From Methylobacterium goesingense (lineage in GTDB: Bacteria > Pseudomonadota > Alphaproteobacteria > Rhizobiales > Beijerinckiaceae): a stretch of DNA of 64,000 nucleotides. The notes under the pieces are model-generated. The model ran no database searches. It saw only the letters and a list, made by a program, of their open reading frames with translations, and was not told the origin of the DNA. The first letter of the stretch is position 1, and every line of letters begins with the position of its first letter. A program made the translations under genes and the position numbers. Positions 18,289 to 30,200 of the stretch are shown piece after piece. Where the stretch lies: NCBI RefSeq assembly GCF_022179225.1, contig NZ_BPQL01000043.1:22815-86814 (forward strand), written 5' to 3'.

Positions 18289-19563
18289 TCAGGCCGTGGC
18301 GGGCGGCCGCCCGGGCCGGTAGACGCCCATCGGCTCCGCGAAACCGTCGAGGACGTGGTCGCCGAGCGGTTCGGGCATGTCCCAGAGAAAATCCACGAAG
18401 GGCTTCGACATCAGGATGGGCTCGCCGAGCGTCCGGTTCAGGCGGGCGACGCGGCTCGCGAGATTGACGTCGCGGCCGATCACCGTGAAGTCGAGCCGCG
18501 CGCCGGAGCCGACATTGCCGTAGGCCGCCTCACCGTGATGCAGGGCGATACCGGCCGCCACCGGATTGGCGAATCGCCCCAGGGCATTGGCCTCGGCGAG
18601 CGCCGCCATGGCGCTCTGAGCGGCGGTCAGGGCCCCCTTGGCGGCACCTCCGAGATCGTCCCCCGGCTCACGGAAGATGGCCAGCAAGCCGTCACCGAGA
18701 TACTTCAGGACCTCGCCGCCCTCGCGCTCGATCGCCGGCACGAGGCAGTCGAAGAAGATGTTCAGGAGGTCGACGGCCTCCTCCGGTGTCATGTCGGCGG
18801 AGATGCGGGTGTAGTCCCGCATGTCGGCGAACAGGATGGCCGAGCGGATGCGCTGGACGTGACCGCGTCGGATGGAGCCCCCGAGGATCGCCTTGTGGGG
18901 TTCGTCGCCGACATAGATCCGCAGCACGTGGTCGAGCTGCTTGTTGACGCTGCGCATCTCCATGACGGCCGCGAGCGTCGGCATGACGAAGCGCAGGATC
19001 GCCACGTCCTCGTCGCGAAACCCGGTCTCGGCGCGGGTGGCGAACGAGATCCCGTTGCGTGTGCCGTTGGTGAAGAACAGCGGCGCCACGATGTAGTGCC
19101 GGTAGCCCTCCGCCTTGAGGTCGGGGATCACCGCGAAAGCGTCGTCGGGGGTCTCGGGAAGATCGAGGAACAGCCATTCGCCAGTCTCGTGGACCCGGCA
19201 GAACGGGCTCTCGCGATAGGCCTTCTCGGAGACTTCGCCGTGCGGGAACAGCCGCACGGTGGAGCCCGCCTCGCGGGTCCAGAACCGGCCGACGCCCGAA
19301 TATTCGGAGTGGAGCGCATCGATGGCGGTGGTGGCGCGATCCACCGGCACGTCGAGGGCGATCAGGCGTTCGGCGAGGCCGGAGAGCAGTTCCTCTGCCT
19401 TGGGCATCCGCGCGCCCTCGCTGAGCAGCCAGTCCCGCAGGGCGACGCATTGCTGAAGAGCGCCGAAGGGGACATCGGCCGCCTCCGAGCCGTCGGCTTC
19501 GGCGGTGGGCGGTGGCTGGGGCGGACCTCGATCGAGCATATGGCCTAGGTGGCTTTCGTCCAT
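18289..19563 (-). CDS. Class III adenylate/guanylate cyclase with N-terminal sensor region
   Basis: This 424-residue soluble protein has a GAF-like N-terminal half (residues about 40-230, with YRHYIVAPLFFTNGTRNGIS) and a class III cyclase domain at about 250-410. Metal-binding aspartates sit in ILFADMRDYT and KYLGDGLLAIF, and LDFTVIGRDVNLASRVARL holds the substrate-determining and transition-state residues, so it looks active. The product is probably cAMP, but the sequence does not exclude cGMP. No membrane segment is present. Its stop is 49 bases from the 5' edge of the riboswitch region, and it reads in the same direction as thiO but upstream of it, so it is a separate unit. Confidence 0.87.
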   Translation of the reverse strand: MDESHLGHMLDRGPPQPPPTAEADGSEAADVPFGALQQCVALRDWLLSEGARMPKAEELLSGLAERLIALDVPVDRATTAIDALHSEYSGVGRFWTREAGSTVRLFPHGEVSEKAYRESPFCRVHETGEWLFLDLPETPDDAFAVIPDLKAEGYRHYIVAPLFFTNGTRNGISFATRAETGFRDEDVAILRFVMPTLAAVMEMRSVNKQLDHVLRIYVGDEPHKAILGGSIRRGHVQRIRSAILFADMRDYTRISADMTPEEAVDLLNIFFDCLVPAIEREGGEVLKYLGDGLLAIFREPGDDLGGAAKGALTAAQSAMAALAEANALGRFANPVAAGIALHHGEAAYGNVGSGARLDFTVIGRDVNLASRVARLNRTLGEPILMSKPFVDFLWDMPEPLGDHVLDGFAEPMGVYRPGRPPATA

Positions 19564-19649
19564 GACCGCGGCAATGGCAGCCAGTCAAATCCGTACGGTA
19601 TTGCGACTTCGATTGCGGTGACACACTCGCGGAGGATGCCGGAACCCGT

Positions 19650-20318
19650 TCATCCGCCGAGATGTCTCACGTCAGGATAAACGTGCAGAACATACCGACT
19701 GAGCGCATGATCTTGGCCGAGACCCATCGTGGCCTCCGCCTCGCCATGTGCACGCTGCCATTCTTCTACCGTCAATGGTCCGCTCATCTCGGTATCCGAG
19801 AGGAAATTCATCAACACCACGTAGGCGTCGACGCCGTGCCGTCGCAGAAAATGGAGATGCGCGAGGCGATTCGCCGATTGATAGTACGCTTCGGTCCAAG
19901 CCCGAGGAGCAGTCGCAGCGCAGGCATGCGCCGTCGCCAGCAAGGCGGTCTCGATCCGTTGCCTGGACGCGAGGGATGCCTGACATCCTCCGGAACGCAA
20001 TTCGCCCGCATGGGCCTTCGCTTCGAACAGCAGAACCTGGCCCGCATCGGTCCTGGCCAATCCGTCCCATTGCGGCCCCCGGCTCGGCCAGAAGGCTTTC
20101 AGTGCCGGGCGGAGGGAGGAATGACCGATCCGGTCCAGGAAGGTCCCGTCGCGATACTCGGCGAAGTCATCATCGCGGCGCGGAGACAACCAATCGAGCC
20201 GCGACGCAGCCCGTAGCTTCGCAATGATGGCCTGTTCCGTCGCGGGCGCCGCACCCGCGGCGACCCGCTGAAGCCATTTCAGGCTTCCACGGGTACCGAG
20301 GGGCTGAGGCACCCGCAC
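19650..20318 (-). CDS. Unrecognised protein with PD-(D/E)XK-nuclease-like motif
   Basis: I do not recognise this 222-residue protein. It contains GPQWDGLARTDAGQVLLFEAKAH, here split as GPQWDGLART then DAGQVLLFEAKAH, which puts Asp85, Glu99 and Lys101 in the D-x(n)-E-x-K order of restriction-endonuclease-like folds, on a likely pair of beta strands. The C-terminal third is rich in aromatic residues and helices (AYYQSANRLAHLHFLRRHGV). There is no signal peptide or membrane segment. It begins with a GTG only six bases after the rpoD stop, so it is very likely on the rpoD transcript. Its base composition is visibly less GC-rich than its neighbours, suggesting a different history. Function as a nuclease is inference. 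Confidence 0.65.
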   Translation of the reverse strand: MRVPQPLGTRGSLKWLQRVAAGAAPATEQAIIAKLRAASRLDWLSPRRDDDFAEYRDGTFLDRIGHSSLRPALKAFWPSRGPQWDGLARTDAGQVLLFEAKAHAGELRSGGCQASLASRQRIETALLATAHACAATAPRAWTEAYYQSANRLAHLHFLRRHGVDAYVVLMNFLSDTEMSGPLTVEEWQRAHGEAEATMGLGQDHALSRYVLHVYPDVRHLGG

Positions 20319-20324
20319 GGTGGC

Positions 20325-22319
<1,995 letters not shown>

Positions 22320-22519
22320 GGTCCGCCTATGGTTGTCGTGTCAGTGTCGCGCGGGAGCGTGTCGCTCACTCCGCGTCGTCGACGCCGAAATTCATGTGAT
22401 GTGCGGACCGTCGAGATGACAGCCGCGTCGATGTCAGATCCCGGTATGCAAGCGAGACGCTTGACCGATTGTTAACCATGAGCCGCCGATGGCGGCCGAA
22501 TTCATTCCGGGCGCACGCT

Positions 22520-24454
22520 TCAGGGTGTCGATGCCTCATCCGCATCGGGCACCACCTCGTCCGCCTCCGCGCCTGCGATCACCGCCATACGGGCCTTCAC
22601 GTCGCACAGCCAAGCGAAGTTCGCCTCCGTCTCGTCCTCGACCAGGGCCCGCTCAGCCATACGGAGTTCGCTATTTAGCGCTCCAGCCTTGCGGTGCAAG
22701 ATCACGGCCTGACGCAATGCGTCTTCGAGACGCACAGGATCGGCATGCGCGTCAAGGGTCCAGCGGTCCCCCGGGCGCACATGGCTGGCCAATCGGGCCG
22801 CCGCTTCGGTGAGCCCGGCCCGCTTCAGACGGCTCTCCAGAACCTCAACGCCGGGCAGATCCGCATCGGCGTGGCTGTCGAGCAACAGGGAGCGCAGGGC
22901 CTGCGCGTCCGGGTCGCCGAGTTCGAGTTCGGCGAGGTCCTCCGCCTCGATCCCGAGGAGTTCGGGGTGGACGAGAAGGCTGCAGACGATCATCGCCTCC
23001 CGGTCGCGGTAGGCCACCGGGCCCGATGCGCTGGTCTCGCCGGCATAGAGCGGGTTGAACTTGGTGGTGATTCGCGGCGAGGGCGGCGGATCGCCCGGAC
23101 GGGGCTGGCGCTGGAAGGCCGGCCGCTGACCACCACCGCCACCTCCCCCACCACGTGGCTCCCAGGCGCGGCGGCCCTGGCTCGCCTGGGGCGACAGCGC
23201 CCTTAGCCGCCCCTCGATCTCATCGCGATAAAAGCCGCGCACCGTCTCGTCGCGGATGGAGGCGACCATCTCGCGCAGGGACTTGGCGAGGCCGGCCCGG
23301 CGCTCGGGGGTGTCGAGGGGGGCCCCGTCGGTGGCGCGCGACCACAGCACCTCGACGAGGGGGCGCGCCGCGTCGAGCACGCGGTCGACGGCCGCCTTGC
23401 CCTCGGCGCGCAGGAGATCGTCGGGATCCTGCCCCTCGGGCAGCATGGCGAAGCGCAGGGACTTGCCCGGCGTCAGGCCGGGCAGCGCCACGTCGAGGGC
23501 CTTGAAGGCCGCGCGCTGACCGGCGCCGTCGCCGTCGAAGCACAGGATCGGCTCGTCGGCGTTGCGCCAGAGCAGGCCGATCTGCTCCTCGGTGAGCGCC
23601 GTGCCGAGGCCCGCCACCGCGTTGGGATGGCCCGCCAGGGTCATGGCGATGACGTCGACATAGCCCTCCACCGCGATGATGACGCCCCGGTCATGGGCGG
23701 GCTTGCGGGCCTGGTGGAGGTTGTAGAGCAGCTGCCCCTTGTGGAAGAGCGGCGTCTCCGGCGAGTTCATGTACTTCGCCTTGGCGTCCTTCTGCATCGC
23801 CCGGCCGCCGAAGGCGATCACGCGCCCGCGCGAATCGCAAATTGGAAACATCACCCGGTCGCGGAACTTGTCGTAGGGCACCCGGATGTCCTCGCCGGCC
23901 ACGAGCAGGCCGAGCTCGATCATCAGGTCGCGGTCGACATCCTTGGCGGCGAGGTGGTCGCGCAGGGCGTAGCGGTCGCCCGGTGCGTAGCCGAGGCGGA
24001 AGCGGGTCCGGGTCTCCGGGCCGAGCTGGCGCCGGTCGAGATAGGCGCGGGCTTCCGTACCGGCGCGGCCGCGCAGCTGCTCCTCGAAGAAGGCGGCGGC
24101 CATCTCCATGACCTCGAAGGCCCCGGCGCGCTTGGTCTCCTGCTCGCGGGCATCGGCGCTCGGCGCCGGCAGGGACACGCCGGCCTCCGCCGCCAGGCGC
24201 TCCACGGCCTCCGGAAAGCTCAGGCCCTCCGTCTCCATCAGGAAGGTGAAGACGTCGCCGTGCTTGCCCGAGGAGAAGCAATGATAGAACTGCTTCTGGT
24301 CGTTCACGTAGAAGGACGGCGACTTCTCGGCATTGAACGGCGACAGGCCGCGCCACTCGCGGCCCGCTTTCTTCAGCCGGACGCGCCGCCCGACGATGTC
24401 GGAGGCGGGCAGGCGCGCGCGGATCTCTTCGAGAATGTGGGGCGGGTAACGCAC
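22520..24454 (-). CDS. dnaG: DNA primase with degenerate zinc-binding site
   Basis: This 644-residue primase lays RNA primers for chromosome replication. The N-terminal CHC2 domain is present by sequence, but the four zinc ligands read Ser38, Asn41, Cys59 and Ser62 (GLSPFNAEKS and FYHCFSSGKHGD), where the classical enzyme has Cys, His, Cys, Cys; zinc binding is therefore unlikely. The TOPRIM catalytic core is intact with IIAVEGYVDVIAM and LCFDGDGAGQRAAFKAL. A glycine- and arginine-rich linker at about 430-450 precedes the DnaB-interacting C-terminal domain. I recall similar losses in other alphaproteobacterial primases. The gene is upstream of rpoD and 86 bases downstream of the GatB/YqeY gene. 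Confidence 0.96.
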   Translation of the reverse strand: MRYPPHILEEIRARLPASDIVGRRVRLKKAGREWRGLSPFNAEKSPSFYVNDQKQFYHCFSSGKHGDVFTFLMETEGLSFPEAVERLAAEAGVSLPAPSADAREQETKRAGAFEVMEMAAAFFEEQLRGRAGTEARAYLDRRQLGPETRTRFRLGYAPGDRYALRDHLAAKDVDRDLMIELGLLVAGEDIRVPYDKFRDRVMFPICDSRGRVIAFGGRAMQKDAKAKYMNSPETPLFHKGQLLYNLHQARKPAHDRGVIIAVEGYVDVIAMTLAGHPNAVAGLGTALTEEQIGLLWRNADEPILCFDGDGAGQRAAFKALDVALPGLTPGKSLRFAMLPEGQDPDDLLRAEGKAAVDRVLDAARPLVEVLWSRATDGAPLDTPERRAGLAKSLREMVASIRDETVRGFYRDEIEGRLRALSPQASQGRRAWEPRGGGGGGGGQRPAFQRQPRPGDPPPSPRITTKFNPLYAGETSASGPVAYRDREAMIVCSLLVHPELLGIEAEDLAELELGDPDAQALRSLLLDSHADADLPGVEVLESRLKRAGLTEAAARLASHVRPGDRWTLDAHADPVRLEDALRQAVILHRKAGALNSELRMAERALVEDETEANFAWLCDVKARMAVIAGAEADEVVPDADEASTP

Positions 24455-24540
24455 GGCTGGAACCGGACCTCTGCGGCCGTCGAGACTAGCAGCCCGGGCT
24501 TAAGGAGTCCCCAACGCCGACGCGCGGCGCCGGGACGCCC

Positions 24541-25002
24541 TCAGGCCTTGGCGTTCAGCGCGTCCTTCACGAGGCCGCTCGCCTTGGCGAAGTCCATCCG
24601 GCCGGCATAGGCCCCTTTCAGCGCGGCGATGACCTTGCCCATGTCCTTGGGGCCGGCCGCGCCCGTCTCCTCCACGGCCTTGTCGATCGCCGCCCGGGTC
24701 TCGGCCTCGTCCATCTGCTGGGGCAGGAAGCCCTGGATGATCGCGACCTCGTTGCGCTCGTTCTCGGCGAGTTCGGGCCGACCGCCCTGGTCGTACACGG
24801 CAGCCGATTCGTTGCGCTGCTTGATCATCTTCTGGAGGAGCGCGAGGATGTCCTCCTCGGAGGCCGGTTCCTTGCCGAGGCCGCGCGCCTCGATGTCCTT
24901 GTCCTTCAAGGCGGCCTGAATCATCCGGACGGTGGCGAGCTTCGCCTTGTCGCCGGCCTTCATGGCTTCCTTCATCTCGGTGGTGAGACGGGCGCGCAGC
25001 AT
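24541..25002 (-). CDS. GatB/YqeY domain-containing protein
   Basis: This 153-residue protein is a stand-alone relative of the C-terminal domain of the amidotransferase subunit GatB. It begins MLRARLTTEMKEAMKAGDK and includes the conserved TVRMIQAALKDKDIEARG and the C-terminal GKVIAALKGAYAGRMDFAKA. The GatB tail binds tRNA, so a tRNA-related role is possible, but the function of the free-standing form is not established. It is commonly found upstream of dnaG and rpoD, as here. The ATG at 25002 is chosen because homologues start there; the longer frame to 25107 lacks support. It is divergent from carA across 210 bases. Confidence 0.88.
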   Translation of the reverse strand: MLRARLTTEMKEAMKAGDKAKLATVRMIQAALKDKDIEARGLGKEPASEEDILALLQKMIKQRNESAAVYDQGGRPELAENERNEVAIIQGFLPQQMDEAETRAAIDKAVEETGAAGPKDMGKVIAALKGAYAGRMDFAKASGLVKDALNAKA

Positions 25003-25108
25003 GGTGTGACTCCTGAAAAAGCGGGACCCCGGAGGGCGGATCGACGGCGTGGTCTGCGAATTGCTGCGCGAACCGGGGTTCTTGAGACGCGCCGACGCCG
25101 GGGCCACA

Positions 25109-25138
25109 TTGACCCTGACGCGGCGCGCTCGCTATGAG
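25109..25138 (+). promoter_or_regulatory. Candidate sigma-70 promoter of carA
   Basis: TTGACC at 25109-25114 and TATGAG at 25133-25138 are separated by 18 bases, a fair match to the sigma-70 consensus. They lie about 75 bases upstream of the carA start in the divergent gap. This is a visual match only, and no operator is recognised next to it. Confidence 0.35.
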
Positions 25139-25212
25139 CGCCGCACGACAAGCCGCCCGCACGCGCCGCTGAACGGCGCCGGGATCGGCCGGACATAAGC
25201 GAGATCACGCCG

Positions 25213-26454
25213 ATGCTGCAAGATGAAGGCGTCCACACGCCTGCCGTGCCCGCGCCCCCGGCTCCCTGGGCCGAGCCCCTCGTGACCGCCCTCCTCGTCC
25301 TGGCGGACGGAACCGTGCTGGAGGGATTCGGCATCGGCCAGACCGGTGTCGCCGACGGCGAGGTCTGCTTCAACACCGCGATGACGGGCTATCAGGAGAT
25401 CCTGACCGACCCATCCTATGCCGGCCAGATCGTCACCTTCACCTTCCCGCACATCGGCAACACCGGCACCAACGACGAGGATCTCGAGAGCCTCGACGCG
25501 GCCCCGGCCTCGGGCGTGCGCGGCACCGTGATCGCCTCGGCCGTCACCAATCCGTCGAACTGGCGCTCGTCGAGCCACCTCGATGCCTGGCTCAAGGCCC
25601 GCGGCATCGTGGGCATCACCGGGGTGGACACCCGGGCGCTGACGGCGCTGATCCGCGACCACGGCATGCCGAACGCGGTCATCGCCAACGATCCGGAGGG
25701 CCGCTTCGACCGCGAGGCCCTGAAGGCCCGCGCCGCCGCGCTGGCACCGATGGAGGGCCTCGATCTCGTGCCGCCGGTGACGAGCCGCGCGCGCTCGGAA
25801 TGGTCGCAGACCACCTGGGGCGTGAAGACCGGCTACGGCGACCGCAAGCCCGGCACCGGCCTCAAGGTCGTGGCGATCGACTACGGCGTGAAGCGCAACA
25901 TCCTGCGCCTGCTGGCGGAAGCCGGCTGCGACGTCACCGTGGTGCCCGCCACCACGAGCGCCGAGGAGATCATGGCCATGAAGCCGGACGGCGTGTTCCT
26001 GTCGAACGGCCCCGGCGATCCGGCCGCCACCGGAGAATACGCCGTGCCGGTGATCCGGGCGCTTCTCGCGGAGAAAGTCCCGACCTTCGGCATCTGCCTC
26101 GGGCACCAGCTCATGGGCCTGGCGCTCGGCGGTCGCACCGTGAAGATGGCCCAGGGGCATCACGGCGCGAATCACCCCGTGAAGGACAAGACAACCGGCA
26201 AGGTCGAGATCGTCTCGATGAACCACGGCTTCGCGGTGGACCCGGCGAGCCTGCCCGAGACCGCTCTGGAGACCCACGTCTCGCTGTTCGACGGCTCGAA
26301 TTGCGGGCTCACCCTCACCGACCGGCCGGCCTTCTCGGTGCAGCACCACCCCGAGGCCTCGCCGGGCCCGCGCGACAGCCACTACCTGTTCGAGCGCTTC
26401 GTCGCCCTGATGAAGGCCGGCAAGCCCGAGACCCTGGTCGCCAGCGCCGACTGA
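25213..26454 (+). CDS. carA: Carbamoyl-phosphate synthase small subunit
   Basis: This 413-residue glutamine amidotransferase subunit hydrolyses glutamine and passes ammonia to CarB for carbamoyl phosphate, the precursor of arginine and pyrimidines. The N-terminal domain shows CFNTAMTGYQEILTDPSYAG. The class I glutaminase domain has the nucleophile Cys in TFGICLGHQLMGLALGG and the His-Glu pair in FSVQHHPEASPGP. An extra 20 or so residues at the N-terminus (EGVHTPAVPAPPAPWAEP) precede the normal beginning, so a later start is possible. carB is 752 bases downstream, separated by a small membrane-protein gene. Confidence 0.97.
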   Translation: MLQDEGVHTPAVPAPPAPWAEPLVTALLVLADGTVLEGFGIGQTGVADGEVCFNTAMTGYQEILTDPSYAGQIVTFTFPHIGNTGTNDEDLESLDAAPASGVRGTVIASAVTNPSNWRSSSHLDAWLKARGIVGITGVDTRALTALIRDHGMPNAVIANDPEGRFDREALKARAAALAPMEGLDLVPPVTSRARSEWSQTTWGVKTGYGDRKPGTGLKVVAIDYGVKRNILRLLAEAGCDVTVVPATTSAEEIMAMKPDGVFLSNGPGDPAATGEYAVPVIRALLAEKVPTFGICLGHQLMGLALGGRTVKMAQGHHGANHPVKDKTTGKVEIVSMNHGFAVDPASLPETALETHVSLFDGSNCGLTLTDRPAFSVQHHPEASPGPRDSHYLFERFVALMKAGKPETLVASAD

Positions 26455-26463
26455 TCCCGCGAA

Positions 26464-26493
26464 CGCCGGGCGGGACCGTATCGCCGCCCGGCG
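26464..26493 (+). terminator. Hairpin just after carA
   Basis: CGCCGGGCGG and CCGCCCGGCG form a perfect ten-base stem around a ten-base loop, starting nine bases after the carA stop. No run of T follows, so it may be a weak terminator or an mRNA-stabilising stem rather than a true intrinsic terminator. Confidence 0.4.
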
Positions 26494-26668
26494 TGACTTC
26501 GGATGCAGGCCTGCCCTGCATTCCGGAAATGCCAACCGCGAAATGGTTCCCGCGCGGTCACAAAAAATCCGGCATTCCCCGGCATCCCCGTCCCCGTCAA
26601 CGACCCGTTCACCACGACCTCCGAGGATCGTGGCGGGTTCGCATCCGGATTCAGGCGGGGATTTCCAC

Positions 26669-27046
26669 ATGACGTTCGACGACGCGCGCGACGACTTCTC
26701 ACGCCTGCATCGCCTCTTCACGTTCCATCTCGGGGTGGCCGTCGGCCTTGCCTGGATGACCGCCCTGTTCTCGGCCTGCTACGCCCCCTGGGTCCGCAAC
26801 ATCCGGGCGCTGATCGACCCCGCAACCGGCCTCGACCGCGTCGAGAGCACCTGGTCCTTCCTGTTCGCGATGCCGGTGGTGATGACGCTCGCCTGGATCG
26901 GCCTGTATTTCGGACGCGAGATGCTGCGCCGGAGCCAGACCCTCTCGAACGCGGCCCTCGAATTCGCCGCCGCCGCGCTCGTCGCCTTCGGGGTGTTCTA
27001 CCTGTCCATCGACCGCGCGGTCTCGGCCCTCTATCTCGGCGTCTGA
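26669..27046 (+). CDS. Small membrane protein of unknown function between carA and carB
   Basis: I do not recognise this 125-residue protein. It begins MTFDDARDDFSRLHRLFTFH and has three hydrophobic stretches: about residues 20-40 (VAVGLAWMTALFSACYA), 66-86 (FLFAMPVVMTLAWIGLYFG) and 96-118 (ALEFAAAALVAFGVFYLSI). It should be an inner-membrane protein with the N-terminus in the cytoplasm. I chose the ATG at 26669 because the upstream frame is low-complexity. It lies in the same direction as carA and carB, about 215 bases after the first and 160 before the second, and may be an independent unit. Confidence 0.65.
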   Translation: MTFDDARDDFSRLHRLFTFHLGVAVGLAWMTALFSACYAPWVRNIRALIDPATGLDRVESTWSFLFAMPVVMTLAWIGLYFGREMLRRSQTLSNAALEFAAAALVAFGVFYLSIDRAVSALYLGV

Positions 27047-27206
27047 GCCCCGTCGGCACTCCACCGTCGGCCCACGCCCTTCCAATGGAAGCGGGCTGCG
27101 TGTAAGTGCCAGGATCAACGACAATCCACGCCGCTAGCGCCCCCAGGCCCGTGCCGCTCCGGCACAGTGCCCGGTCGGGCGCGCGTGCTTGCAGCCAAGG
27201 CGCCCG

Positions 27207-30200
27207 ATGCCGAAACGCACCGATATCTCCTCGATCCTGATCATCGGTGCGGGGCCGATCGTCATCGGTCAGGCCTGCGAGTTCGATTATTCCGGGACCC
27301 AGGCCTGCAAGGCCCTCCGCGAGGAGGGCTACCGGATCGTGCTGGTGAATTCGAATCCGGCCACGATCATGACCGACCCGGACATGGCCGATGCCACCTA
27401 TGTGGAGCCGATCACGCCCGAGATCGTGGCCAAGATCATCGAGAAGGAGCGCTACGCCGTTCCGGGCGGGTTCGCCCTGCTGCCCACCATGGGCGGCCAG
27501 ACCGCGCTGAACTGCGCCCTCTCCCTCAAGAAGATGGGCGTGCTCGAGAAGTTCGACGTCCAGATGATCGGCGCCACCACCGAGGCGATCGACAAGGCGG
27601 AGGACCGCCACCTCTTCCGCGACGCGATGACGAAGATCGGCCTGGAGACGCCGAAATCGGCGCTCGCCAACGCCTCCGCCGCCAAGAAGGCCGACCGCGC
27701 GAAGTACCTCGCCGAGATCGCCCGCATCGAAGCCGCCAACGAGGGCGAGGCCCGGACGGCCGCCCTCGCCGCCTTCGAGAAGACCTGGCACCGGGGTGAA
27801 TCCGAGCGGCGCAAGCGCTACGGCGAGCACGCCATCGGACAGGCGCTGATCGCGCTGGCCGAGGTCGGTCTGCCGGCGATCATCCGCCCCTCCTTCACGA
27901 TGGGCGGCACCGGCGGCGGCATCGCCTACAACCGCGAGGAATTCCTGGACATCGTCGAGCGCGGCATCGACGCCTCGCCGACCAACGAGGTCCTGATCGA
28001 GGAGTCTGTCCTCGGCTGGAAGGAATACGAGATGGAGGTCGTTCGCGATAAGAACGACAACTGCATCATCGTCTGCTCCATCGAGAACATCGACCCGATG
28101 GGCGTCCACACAGGCGATTCCATCACGGTCGCGCCGGCGCTCACGCTGACCGACAAGGAATACCAGGTGATGCGCGACGCGTCGCTCGCTGTGCTCCGCG
28201 AGATCGGCGTCGAGACCGGCGGCTCGAACGTGCAGTTCGCCATCGACCCGGCCACGGGCCGGATGATCGTCATCGAGATGAACCCGCGCGTCTCGCGCTC
28301 CTCCGCCTTGGCCTCGAAGGCCACCGGCTTCCCCATCGCCAAGGTCGCGGCCAAGCTGGCCGTGGGCTACACCCTCGATGAGATCGCCAACGACATCACG
28401 GGCGGCGCGACCCCAGCCTCGTTCGAGCCGTCCATCGACTACGTCGTCACCAAGATCCCCCGGTTCGCCTTCGAGAAGTTCCCCGGCGCCGAGCCGACCC
28501 TGACCACCGCCATGAAGTCGGTGGGCGAGGCCATGGCGATCGGCCGCTGTTTTGCCGAATCGCTCCAGAAGGCCCTGCGCTCCCTGGAGACCGGTCTCAC
28601 CGGCCTCGACGAGATCGAGATTGAGGGTCTCGGCAAGGGCGACGACCACAATGCGATCAAGGCGGCCCTTGGCACGCCGACGCCCGACCGCCTGCTCAAG
28701 GTCGGTCAGGCCCTGCGCCTGGGCGTCAGCCACGAGGAGGTCCATGCCTCCTGCAAGATCGATCCGTGGTTCCTGGAGCAGCTCCAGGCGATCATCGACC
28801 TCGAGAACCGGGTCAAGGCGCACGGCATCCCGAACACCCCCGGGGCTCTGCGCCAGCTGAAGGCCGCCGGCTTCTCCGACGCGCGCCTCGCCGTGCTCGC
28901 CAAGACCGACGAGGACAGCGTGCGGGCCGCCCGGCGGGCGCTCGGCGTTCGCCCCGTGTTCAAGCGCATCGACACCTGCGCGGCCGAGTTCCAGGCCCCC
29001 ACCGCCTACATGTACTCGACCTACGTGGCGCCCTTCGCCGGGACCGTGGTGGACGAGGCCCGGCCCACCGACGCCAAGAAGGTCATCATCCTCGGCGGCG
29101 GCCCGAACCGGATCGGCCAGGGCATCGAGTTCGACTATTGCTGCTGCCACGCCTGCTTCGCGCTCACCGAGGCTGGCTATGAGACCGTCATGGTCAACTG
29201 CAACCCGGAGACGGTCTCGACCGACTACGACACCTCCGACCGTCTCTATTTCGAGCCGCTGACCGAGGAGGACGTCCTCGAGATCATCGAGACTGAGCGG
29301 CAGGCCGGCACGCTCCACGGCGTCATCGTGCAGTTCGGCGGCCAGACCCCGCTGAAGCTCGCCCGCGCCCTGGAGGCCGCCGGCGTGCCGATCCTCGGCA
29401 CCTCGCCGGATGCCATCGACCTCGCCGAGGACCGCGACCAGTTCAAGCGCCTCCTCGACAAGCTCGGGATGAAGCAGCCGAAGAACGGCATCGCCTACTC
29501 GGTGGAGCAGAGCCGCCTCATCGCCTCCGATCTCGGCCTGCCCTTCGTGGTGCGCCCGAGCTACGTGCTCGGCGGCCGCGCCATGGCGATCATCCGCGAC
29601 GAGGCCCAGTTCGCCGACTACCTCCTCGACACCCTGCCGAGCCTGATCCCCTCCGACGTCAAGGCGCGCTACCCCAACGACAAGACGGGGCAGATCAACA
29701 CGGTGCTGGGCAAGAACCCGCTGCTGTTCGACCGCTACCTCTCGGACGCCACCGAGATCGACGTCGATGCGATCTGCGACGGCACCGACGTGTTCATCGC
29801 CGGCATCATGGAGCACATCGAGGAAGCGGGCATCCACTCGGGCGATTCCGCCTGCTCGCTGCCCTCGCGCTCGCTCTCGCCCGAGATCATCTCGGAATTG
29901 GAGCGGCAGACGAAGGCCATGGCCCTGGCGCTCAAGGTCGGCGGCCTGATGAACGTGCAGTACGCGATCAAGGACGGCACGATTTATGTGCTGGAGGTGA
30001 ACCCCCGCGCCTCGCGCACGGTGCCGTTCGTGGCGAAGGTCATCGGCGAGCCCATCGCCAAGATCGCCGCCCGCGTCATGGCCGGCGAGCCCCTCGCGAG
30101 CTTCGGCCTCAAGGCGAAGGACCTCGATCACATCGCCGTCAAGGAGGCGGTGTTCCCCTTCGCGCGCTTCCCCGGCGTCGACGTCCTGCTCGGACCGGAG

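Noticed and set aside
22449..22463. CAAGCG-AGA-CGCTTG hairpin upstream of rpoD as a terminator
   Set aside because: The stem is only six bases and no T-run follows; it is not strong enough to call.
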